From NCBI GenBank assembly GCA_003485185.1, contig DNAS01000149.1, forward strand, positions 1 to 7,729: a DNA stretch of 7,729 nucleotides, read 5' to 3'. The notes under the pieces are model-generated. The model was not told the DNA's origin, ran no database searches, and saw nothing but the letters and a program-made list of their open reading frames with translations. A program made the translations under genes and the position numbers. Every line of letters begins with the position of its first letter. Positions within the stretch are counted from its first letter, which is position 1. This document shows, piece by piece, positions 1 through 4,502 of the stretch. Origin of the DNA: Phycisphaerales bacterium (GTDB taxonomy: Bacteria > Planctomycetota > Phycisphaerae > SM23-33).

Positions 1-6
1 GAGTTT

Positions 7-249
7 TCAGACAGAGCCTAGTACGAATCCTATTATATTCCTCGCGATATGCAGGGCATTTTCGCGATTTGTTTTCGTGATCGACTGCACACGGTTGGCG
101 AGTTTTAGAATTGTTTCCCCCTTGTCAGAACCTTCAATTAAGGAACATTGGAGACGCTGTAACAGCTCCTCATTCACCCCAAGAATCCGGAGCACACGCA
201 AGGTTTCTTCGCTTGCAAACACGGCACGTAATTCTTTGGATGGGCTCAT
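7..249 (-). CDS. Small hypothetical protein (80 aa)
   Basis: This is a complete 80-residue ORF with an ATG at 249-247 and a TGA at 9-7. I do not recognise the family. The product is mostly predicted helix, with a leucine-rich stretch around residues 18-40 and a C-terminal helix ending IIGFVLGSV; there is no signal peptide or clear membrane span. The ribosome site is weak (GGGA about 8 nt upstream). Two codons before the ATG is an in-frame TGA, and the same frame is open for 18 codons before that (from an ATG near 309), so this may be the lower half of a gene split by a stop. A second minus-strand frame (170-361, 63 codons) overlaps the first half, and I cannot exclude that it is the coding one. 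Base composition is more AT-rich than the aro genes, which fits accessory DNA. No function is proposed. Confidence 0.4.
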   Translation of the reverse strand: MSPSKELRAVFASEETLRVLRILGVNEELLQRLQCSLIEGSDKGETILKLANRVQSITKTNRENALHIARNIIGFVLGSV

Positions 250-287
250 TGGTCAAATCCCATACGGCTTGCAATAGTTGAACGAGA

Positions 288-305
288 GGGACATGAATAT
301 GTCCC
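288..305. repeat. Small hairpin upstream of the 80-aa ORF
   Basis: The arms GGGACAT and ATGTCCC form a perfect 7-bp stem around the loop GAAT. It lies about 40 bp upstream of the ATG at 249 on the minus strand. It could be a leader structure or a fragment of a dispersed repeat; it has no T-tract that would make it a terminator. Confidence 0.5.
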
Positions 306-388
306 CCATTTATAGTCTTGAATTTATCTTGCTGGTGCAGCGTGAACAAGCTTCCCGGCATGCTTAACCTTTCGGCATCCCGTCTTTA

Positions 389-432
389 GCCCGCAGGGCG
401 CTTGATGAATAGCCACGGGCGCGAGCCCGTGG
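389..432 (+). repeat. REP palindrome, left copy
   Basis: The outer hairpin GCCCGCAGGGC (389-399) is followed by a 13-nt linker and an inner hairpin with stem CCACGGGC (413-420), loop GCGA and stem GCCCGTGG (425-432). It is an inverted copy of 995-1038, differing only at 394, 401 and 406. Its two-hairpin form suits a recognition site for the adjacent RAYT. Confidence 0.85.
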
Positions 433-475
433 GCCCAGGCCGTATTCGAACAGAGTCCGGAGGACGATTGATCCC

Positions 476-940
476 TCACCCGCCGAATGAATCTTCCCAG
501 ACCGTTCCGGGATCGAATTCGATTCGATGCCGGCGCAGGAAGGTCAGGAATTCCTCTTCGAATGTCAGGGCTTTGTGGCGCGCCGCCTGGTTTTCGATGT
601 ATTCAATGACCCCGGCGACGTTGGATTGGCTCACGCTGAACGCGCCATATCCGCGTTGCCATTCAAATCCACTCGCAGCCGGCACGCTTTTGTGAAGCCA
701 TCCGCTGGAAAGCGATTTCCATTTTTTCATCGCGTCGGCTACCGAAATGTTTGTATTGACCTTCAACAACCCATGCAGATGATTTTCCGTCCCGCCGATC
801 CTTATGGCGTGCCCGAACTCTTGCCTGGCCACGCCGGCGAGATATTCATATAGCCGTTGCCGGAAATCCCCGATCAGCGGACGCCGGTCCTTCGTCCCGA
901 AAATGACGTGGATGAGGATGCTGGAAAAGGTGTGCCCCAT
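476..940 (-). CDS. REP-associated tyrosine transposase (RAYT, Y1_Tnp/IS200-like)
   Basis: This 154-residue HUH-type single-strand transposase (Y1_Tnp superfamily) would nick and rejoin REP hairpin DNA through a covalent 5'-phosphotyrosine. The metal-binding HUH motif is H54-L-H56 in ENHLHGLL. The likely nucleophile is Y114 in VIEYIENQAARH, the usual context of the catalytic Tyr. The family block WQRGYGAFSVS is at about residues 94-104, and the N-terminus (HTFSSILIHVIFGTKDR) is typical of RAYTs. I chose the ATG at 940 because AAAGGGG lies 8 nt upstream; a TTG at 958 would add six residues but bury that ribosome site. Length is close to the short end of the family and no key residue is missing, so the enzyme could be active. 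The inverted REP copies on both sides support the RAYT call over a classical IS200 TnpA. Confidence 0.93.
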   Translation of the reverse strand: MGHTFSSILIHVIFGTKDRRPLIGDFRQRLYEYLAGVARQEFGHAIRIGGTENHLHGLLKVNTNISVADAMKKWKSLSSGWLHKSVPAASGFEWQRGYGAFSVSQSNVAGVIEYIENQAARHKALTFEEEFLTFLRRHRIEFDPGTVWEDSFGG

Positions 941-994
941 TTGCCGAACCCCTTTCAATCGTCCTTGCGGACTCCCAGGCTTGGGGGCATCGTA

Positions 995-1038
995 CCACGG
1001 GCTCGCGCCCGTGGCTATTCGTCAAACGCCCTTCGGGC
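995..1038 (-). repeat. REP palindrome, right copy
   Basis: This is the inverted partner of 389-432: inner stem CCACGGGC (995-1002), loop TCGC, stem GCCCGTGG (1007-1014), linker, then outer hairpin GCCCTTCGGGC (1028-1038). It lies about 120 bp past the aroC stop, so aroC transcripts would run into two hairpins here. They could slow 3' decay or aid termination, but there is no U-tract. Confidence 0.85.
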
Positions 1039-1138
1039 TTTTGATCGCGCAGCGCATCGCGCCGAGCGCGCCGCGCGCGGCGGCGACGCCGGTCAACAGG
1101 ACGACCCGCGGCAGGTCGTGTCGGCAGCGGTCGGTCAT
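1022..1138 (-). pseudogene. Short ORF after aroC, ending in a REP (possible truncated gene)
   Basis: This is a 38-codon ORF (begins MTDRCRHDLPRVVLL) starting 19 nt after the aroC stop, with AAGGA about 11 nt before its ATG. That placement fits a second gene co-transcribed with aroC. The reading frame enters the right REP copy at 1038 and stops at 1024-1022, so its last five codons and stop come from REP sequence. The simplest reading is that a real downstream gene was cut off when the REP element arrived. A fortuitous ORF is also possible in DNA this GC-rich. The residue pattern (VVLLTGVAAARGALGAM) is hydrophobic and Ala-rich, and I do not recognise a family. Confidence 0.33.
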
Positions 1139-1157
1139 TCGTCGAGCGTTCCTTCGC

Positions 1158-2369
1158 TCACTTGGTGTATTCGCCCTTGTGGCGGGGCTCGGTGAGCTTC
1201 TGCCACTTCGGGTCGAGTTCCTTGCACATGCCGTACCACCCGCGGGCCATGAACAGCGCGTCGACGATGCAGATGGCGACCATTGCCTCGGCCACCGGGT
1301 ACCAGCGAGGCAGCAGGCTGATGTCCCGCCGCGTGATGGCGGCGAGTTTCTTGGCCTCGAGGGTCATCATGTCCACGGTGTCCTGGTCCTTGGAGATCGT
1401 GGGGGTGGGCTTGATGGCCGCCCGCATGAGCAGGTCCTCGCCGGTGGTCATTCCGCCGAGGAACCCGCCGGCGTGGTTGGTGCGCCAGCGGACCTTCCCG
1501 CCCTGGACGAACGGCTGGTCGTTCCACTCGCTGCCGAGGGCCTCTGCCGTCTTGCGCCCCGCGCCGAACTCGAGGCTCATGATCGCCCCGACGCTGAACA
1601 GCGCGTGGGCGATGGTGGCCTTGAGCTTGTCGAACACCGGCTCGCCCAGCCCCGCCGGCACGCCCCGCGCGACGATCTCGACCTCGCCGCCGGCCGTGTC
1701 GCCCGCTTCGCGCACCTCCAGCAGGTCGGCGATCATCTTCCTGGCCGCCTCCAGGTCGCAGCAGTTCAGGTCGTTCTTGCGGTAGTTGGTCTTCATCTCC
1801 TCGAAGGTCATCGTGCCTTCGGAGACGCTGCGTCCCTTGATTCCGTGCGACTCGATGACGTGCGCGAGGACCTCGATGCCCTCGCGCGCGAGGATCTGCT
1901 TGGCGATGGCGCCGGCGGCGACGCGCCCGACCGTCTCGCGCCCGCTGGCGCGCCCGGCGCCGCACCAGTCGCCGTACTCGCCGTAACGGTAGAAGAAGTT
2001 CACCTCGGCGTGCGCCGGGCGGATGACGTCCTTGACCTCGCGGTACTGCTGGATGTGGATGTCCTGCGTGTCCACGTTGCGGATCAGCAGCCCCACCGGC
2101 GCGCCGGTGGTGACGCCCTCGAACCACCCGCTGACGACCTCCACGCGGTCGGTCTCCAGGCGCGGCGAATCGAGCTTGCTCTGCCCGGGGCGGCGCTTGT
2201 CCAGCTCGCGCTGGATCTCCGCGACGTCCAGCTTGATGCCCGGCGGAACGCCGTTGACGATGGTGAACAGGGCCCCGCCGTAGCCGCTCTTCTCCGCCGT
2301 CGCGTGCCAGCCGTAAGACTCGCCGCACGTCGTCACCTGGAACACTCGCCCGAAAGTATTGCCCAGCAT
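1158..2369 (-). CDS. aroC: Chorismate synthase
   Basis: AroC converts 5-enolpyruvylshikimate-3-phosphate (EPSP) to chorismate in the cytoplasm, using reduced FMN; this is the last shikimate step. The 403-residue product begins MLGNTFGRVFQVTT and aligns along the family: RRPGQS (59-64), TTGAPVG (87-93), RPAHAE (117-122, with conserved H120), GRASGRET (139-146), NHAGGFLGGMTTGE, KPTPTI and PRWYPVAEAM (354-363). The ATG at 2369 is supported by AAGGAG 8 nt upstream and by the family N-terminus; the open frame continues upstream only as leader. Three features are unusual: GESHG is GESYG (Y19 replaces a catalytic His), an insertion of about 11 residues (21-31) follows, and the C-terminal RHD motif is RRD (347-349). 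Family membership is certain, and it is probably a divergent AroC lineage. A dedicated promoter lies upstream. Confidence 0.95.
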   Translation of the reverse strand: MLGNTFGRVFQVTTCGESYGWHATAEKSGYGGALFTIVNGVPPGIKLDVAEIQRELDKRRPGQSKLDSPRLETDRVEVVSGWFEGVTTGAPVGLLIRNVDTQDIHIQQYREVKDVIRPAHAEVNFFYRYGEYGDWCGAGRASGRETVGRVAAGAIAKQILAREGIEVLAHVIESHGIKGRSVSEGTMTFEEMKTNYRKNDLNCCDLEAARKMIADLLEVREAGDTAGGEVEIVARGVPAGLGEPVFDKLKATIAHALFSVGAIMSLEFGAGRKTAEALGSEWNDQPFVQGGKVRWRTNHAGGFLGGMTTGEDLLMRAAIKPTPTISKDQDTVDMMTLEAKKLAAITRRDISLLPRWYPVAEAMVAICIVDALFMARGWYGMCKELDPKWQKLTEPRHKGEYTK

Positions 2370-2504
2370 CTCGCCGTCTCCTTCTCCGTTCGTCCGGGGC
2401 GGTCGTGCCGCCCGTCGGCCTGTGCCCCAGCCCTTTTCGCCGGAACCGCCGGCGGAAAGGTCAGGATGCCGCTCCCGCGGGATTGCCGTCCGGCGGGACG
2501 GGAG

Positions 2505-2533
2505 ATGGTAGCGAATTCCCGCCCGTTCCGCAA
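2505..2533 (-). promoter_or_regulatory. Promoter of aroC
   Basis: On the minus strand, a -35 TTGCGG (2533-2528) and a -10 TACCAT (2510-2505) are exactly 17 bp apart. Both boxes and the spacing recur identically before aroA, and nearly so before the lipoprotein gene. Transcription would start near 2498, leaving a leader of about 128 nt that contains a GC-rich inverted repeat. I recognised no known riboswitch or attenuator in it. Confidence 0.6.
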
Positions 2534-2575
2534 GAGTCTGTTTGCCGGCCGCGAACGGTCGGGCGCCATCCTCAA

Positions 2576-2627
2576 GCGCCGGTGCCGTGGTTTGCGGAGC
2601 GCAGCGGAGCAACCACGCGGGGCGCAA
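2576..2627 (+). repeat. 52-bp palindromic dispersed repeat, copy 1
   Basis: This is identical to 3031-3082 except at one position (2621, G versus A), in the same orientation. Its core has outer arms GTGGTT and AACCAC around a GC-rich centre of GGAGCGCAGCG, giving a REP-like hairpin. Near-identity over 52 bp at a second site means recent copying or gene conversion. Confidence 0.85.
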
Positions 2628-2808
2628 ACAACAGGATTTTCGAAACGGTCGGTTTTGATCCAGCCCCGTCAGGGGCTTCTTTGTTAGCCCAGGGCGAAGC
2701 CGAAGGCGAGCCCTGGGTTGACGGCGATTTCGGATGCAAGCTCCGACAGGAGCGTCTTAAGACGTAAGACGCCCCTGGCGGGGCTTCGCGCTATACTTGC
2801 CCATTTTT

Positions 2809-2828
2809 CCCACGGCTCCCGCCGTGGG
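2809..2828. terminator. Possible bidirectional terminator hairpin
   Basis: A perfect 8-bp stem, CCCACGGC/GCCGTGGG, with loop TCCC. It has CCATTTTT just before it and CTAAAAAAG just after it, so either strand reads stem then an A/T run: on the minus strand it is followed by AAAAATGG and preceded by TTTTTT, and on the plus strand by AAAAAA. The T-run is on the wrong side for classical termination in both directions, so this may simply be a REP; it sits where read-through from the accessory module into aroC would need to be blocked. Confidence 0.25.
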
Positions 2829-2889
2829 CTAAAAAAGACGGCCCTCCGGGCCTGGGGAACGCAAGGAATCCGTAGGAACAGACCGCAAT

Positions 2890-3007
2890 TCATTCTTCTC
2901 CGTTCGCGTGGTTCGCGGAGTTCGCGGCTGATTCTCGATTCCCCGAATTCACTTTCCTGCCGCGAATGCCGAAGGCATCCCTTCGGGACAACGCGAACTT
3001 CACGAAC
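2890..3007 (+). repeat. Dispersed inverted-arm repeat, copy A
   Basis: This copy shares TCATTCTTCT, a left arm GTTCGCGGAGTTCGCGGC, the central CCCCGAAT and ACTTTC blocks, and a right arm ending CGCGAACTTCACGAAC with copy B at 4318-4404, in the same orientation. The arms are imperfect inverted repeats of each other. Copy A alone carries two back-to-back 11-bp mini-hairpins (2967-2977 and 2978-2988) inserted in the right arm. The form is that of a MITE or REP-like element with no coding capacity. Confidence 0.75.
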
Positions 3008-3030
3008 CAAAACATGAAACAAAGCCCGGA

Positions 3031-3082
3031 GCGCCGGTGCCGTGGTTTGCGGAGCGCAGCGGAGCAACCACGCGGAGCGCAA
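3031..3082 (+). repeat. 52-bp palindromic dispersed repeat, copy 2
   Basis: This is the direct copy of 2576-2627 (51 of 52 positions). It begins 24 bp after copy A of the other dispersed repeat and ends 40 bp past the DUF4926 stop, so repeats abut the 3' end of the accessory module. Confidence 0.85.
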
Positions 3083-3122
3083 GACGTCAGGCCGCGATGG
3101 GGGCGTAGTGCAGGACGATGAG

Positions 3123-3302
3123 TTAATCTTCGCGGACTGCGGCGGTGGCGTAGGTCCGGCCGTCGTTGTCGCAGAATTCGACTTCAAACGTTTCCGGCCC
3201 CAATTCCTCGACGATGGTTCCCACCTGCCCGCGCACCAGTTGGGCGCGGGGAAGGTCCTGCGTCAGGGCCACCACGTCCAGAAGTTTTGGCGATGTTTCC
3301 AT
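3123..3302 (-). CDS. DUF4926 domain protein, probably shortened by a nonsense mutation
   Basis: This 59-residue ORF matches the DUF4926 pattern as I know it: LLDVVALTQDLP (7-18), the RGQVGTIVEEL turn (24-34), then FEVEFCDNDGRTYA (39-52). These small all-beta proteins have no established biochemical role, and many lie next to toxin-like or defence genes. The reading frame stops at a TAA (3125-3123). Past it, the same frame continues LIVLHYAPIAA before a TGA at 3089-3087. Family members normally end with a similar QL-hydrophobic-LHY tail, so a CAA-to-TAA change would explain the stop. The intact product would be 71 residues. The ATG at 3302 has only a weak GAAAGA upstream. The SIR2-like gene ends 48 bp upstream on the same strand, so the two may be co-transcribed. 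Confidence 0.75.
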   Translation of the reverse strand: METSPKLLDVVALTQDLPRAQLVRGQVGTIVEELGPETFEVEFCDNDGRTYATAAVRED

Positions 3303-3310
3303 GCGTTGAT

Positions 3311-3327
3311 CTTTCGCTACGCGAAAG
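3311..3327. repeat. Hairpin between the SIR2-like gene and DUF4926
   Basis: Arms CTTTCGC and GCGAAAG pair perfectly around the loop TAC, 9 bp upstream of the DUF4926 ATG. No T-run follows, so it is more likely a translational or mRNA-processing structure than a terminator. Confidence 0.45.
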
Positions 3328-3340
3328 AGGATTCGCCTTG

Positions 3341-3354
3341 ATAGTTCGAACTAT
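3341..3354. repeat. 14-bp perfect palindrome over the SIR2-like stop codon
   Basis: ATAGTTCGAACTAT is self-complementary with no loop, and it contains the TAG stop (3353-3351) of the SIR2-like gene. Looplessness argues against an RNA hairpin; it could be a protein-binding site, an insertion junction or chance. Confidence 0.4.
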
Positions 3355-4244
3355 TTCAATCCTCTGAAATTACGGAAGTAAGACATGATGTCAGGGTGAT
3401 TAGACAATTGTATTTTTTCGTCATATAACTTCCTCGCGTAATCTCGATCCCTTCCGCCCAACCCAATACTCGTACCCCAAATATCCAAATTCCTTTCCAA
3501 GAAACCTGTCTTTTTCAATCGTTCGACGTTGGTCGAGTTGTATCCGAAGCCTATGAAATACACAACTTCCGCCTGTCCCAAGAGTTCTTTCGCTTGAAGG
3601 AATCCCTCATCCTTTTCCACGTCTTCATGGATGATCTTGATGCTTTTCGCGGCCTTACGGACGAACTCCGTATCTTCAGTGGCAGCATACGGAATGCCGT
3701 CTTCAGCCTGCCACGGCAACGGTCCTAGCTGTCCATGTAAGTGAACTATCGGAATCCGCTTCATCTGCTCAGCACACTCCGCATCGGATTTCCCATGAGT
3801 GTTTTTCATCGCAGTGAAGAGGAATTGTTCGCAGGACCGGTCGTAGTTGTAGGTAAGGATGGAAATCCTGTTTTGCGGCAGGTCTTCGAACGTCGTATTC
3901 ATGCGTGACCATAAATATTTGTACCAATTGTGACCTTCACGCTCGAAGGCGAAAAGATTTGCCGGATTTTCCGATGGAAGCAAGGCGCGAGCGATGGCAA
4001 CCTTGCCAATGTCGATGAATTCTGTCCTGTGTTCAAGAAAGGCGTCAACAGAGCTTGCCCCTGAGTGGCGCAATGCCTTGTAGAATTCCGTTGCCCGTGA
4101 ATTCTCAAAACCAAGTTCGGTAAAGAAATTCACCCGATTTTTCAGCATCTCACAAACAAGACGATACAGATCAAATCCCAGTGGAAATCCGTAATCAGCG
4201 CTGGCCCCTGCGCCCAAAACCAGAACGGTTCGCTGCGTAATCAT
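3351..4244 (-). CDS. SIR2-like family protein (probable NADase, candidate phage defence)
   Basis: This 297-residue protein has the landmarks of the SIR2_2 branch of NAD-binding enzymes. VLVLGAGASADYGFPLG (7-23) is the NAD-binding GAGAS loop. ILTYNYDRS (129-137) carries the conserved N133 and D135. IVHLHGQLG (166-174) supplies the catalytic-type H170. VVYFIGFGYNSTN (227-239) is the second Rossmann motif. Bacterial members of this branch act in Thoeris, DSR, Avs-type and short-Argonaute systems by cleaving NAD+ after phage sensing. No membrane span, signal or extra sensor domain is visible; the region after 240 is short, so sensing would have to be intrinsic or by a partner. There is no recognisable partner beside it except DUF4926. 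The ATG at 4244 has GGGG 6 nt upstream. Composition is clearly more AT-rich than the aro genes, indicating transfer. A non-defence NAD-binding role cannot be excluded. Confidence 0.85.
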   Translation of the reverse strand: MITQRTVLVLGAGASADYGFPLGFDLYRLVCEMLKNRVNFFTELGFENSRATEFYKALRHSGASSVDAFLEHRTEFIDIGKVAIARALLPSENPANLFAFEREGHNWYKYLWSRMNTTFEDLPQNRISILTYNYDRSCEQFLFTAMKNTHGKSDAECAEQMKRIPIVHLHGQLGPLPWQAEDGIPYAATEDTEFVRKAAKSIKIIHEDVEKDEGFLQAKELLGQAEVVYFIGFGYNSTNVERLKKTGFLERNLDIWGTSIGLGGRDRDYARKLYDEKIQLSNHPDIMSYFRNFRGLK

Positions 4245-4317
4245 GATTTACCCCGCTTCAAGTTTCTTACCCGGTCGTAAGTCGCGATACGTCGTTCCTA
4301 TGACATGGCTACATGAA

Positions 4318-4404
4318 TCATTCTTCTTGGTTCGCGGAGTTCGCGGCTAATTTACGGTTCCCCGAATCCAACTTTCAGCCGCGAACGACGCGAACTTCAC
4401 GAAC
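4318..4404 (+). repeat. Dispersed inverted-arm repeat, copy B
   Basis: This is the direct-orientation partner of 2890-3007 but lacks the two inserted mini-hairpins, having only CGA at that position. The left arm GTTCGCGGAGTTCGCG and the reverse complement of the right arm (GTTCGTGAAGTTCGCG) match at 14 of 16 positions. With copy A it brackets the SIR2-like/DUF4926 module. Confidence 0.75.
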
Positions 4405-4445
4405 AAGAAATGCCACTGAACAAAAAGTTCGCAAAAGCTGAGTCG

Positions 4446-4474
4446 CACGGCCAAGCAAACATCGCTTGGCCGTG
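4446..4474. terminator. Strong hairpin downstream of aroA
   Basis: Perfect 11-bp arms CACGGCCAAGC (4446-4456) and GCTTGGCCGTG (4464-4474) surround a 7-nt loop. It lies 28 bp past the aroA stop in the direction of transcription. The minus strand has TTTT about 9 nt beyond the stem, too far for a textbook intrinsic terminator, so it may end or stabilise the aroA transcript. It also resembles a REP-type repeat. Confidence 0.5.
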
Positions 4475-4502
4475 GCACCCCGCCGTGGCGCCCGAATGCG
4501 CG

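Larger units (their letters stand above)
389..1038 (-). mobile_element. RAYT/REP element (REPtron-like unit)
   Basis: The unit is about 650 bp: one RAYT transposase gene (476-940, minus strand) between inverted REP copies at 389-432 and 995-1038. The right copy, reverse-complemented, matches the left at 41 of 44 positions. Each copy has a short outer hairpin (GCCC/GGGC), a linker containing GAATAG, and an 8-bp inner stem (CCACGGGC/GCCCGTGG). A transposase flanked by inverted REPs is the known arrangement of RAYT units related to IS200/IS605. I see no target duplication, as expected for HUH chemistry. The right REP lies against the 3' side of aroC and forms the end of a short ORF there. Confidence 0.8.
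2628..3030. repeat. Gene-free hairpin cluster between aroC and the accessory module
   Basis: I find no credible gene here. At least six hairpins lie between 2663 and 2852: GCCCC/GGGGC (2663-2676, followed by a short T-rich run), CCCAGGGC/GCCCTGGG (2688-2717, 14-nt loop), GCGTCTTA/TAAGACGC (2752-2772), GCCCC/GGGGC (2771-2784), CCCACGGC/GCCGTGGG (2809-2828, loop TCCC, flanked by T5 and A6 runs) and GGCCC/GGGCC (2840-2852). Part of the second dispersed repeat (2890-3007) follows. The 2809-2828 hairpin with the minus-strand T-run beyond it could act as a terminator. The overall picture is a mosaic (BIME-like) intergenic repeat region. Confidence 0.7.
4245..4502. other. Intergenic region between aroA and the SIR2-like gene
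   Basis: There is no gene here. It holds the SIR2-like leader (4245-4317), where I find no convincing -35/-10 pair, then dispersed repeat copy B (4318-4404), then a strong hairpin (4446-4474) just past the aroA stop. Confidence 0.6.

Noticed and set aside
7..249. Similarity of the C-terminal part (TNRENALHIARN) to phage head-morphogenesis proteins
   Set aside because: It is a short helical pattern match only; there are no other phage genes or motifs nearby.
1041..1100. GC-rich alternating run (GCGC/CGCG) read as an origin or regulatory site
   Set aside because: It is explained by the Ala/Arg codons of the short ORF after aroC and by general GC richness; no DnaA boxes are present.
2370..2627. 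N-terminal extension of aroC by about 86 codons
   Set aside because: The extra residues come from the leader and from a dispersed repeat (2576-2627). The AAGGAG site and family N-terminus fix the start at 2369.
804..2687. A 627-codon open frame on the plus strand opposite aroC
   Set aside because: It is an antisense shadow of a GC-rich gene. Its translation is Arg/Ala/Leu-rich without motifs, while the minus strand encodes a full chorismate synthase.
2576..3082. CRISPR array
   Set aside because: There are only two 52-bp copies 455 bp apart, with no regular short spacers and no cas genes.
2684..3187. A 167-codon minus-strand frame through the repeat cluster
   Set aside because: It runs through hairpins and the 52-bp repeat and overlaps the DUF4926 gene out of frame; part of its translation repeats the one seen before aroC because the same repeat is translated.
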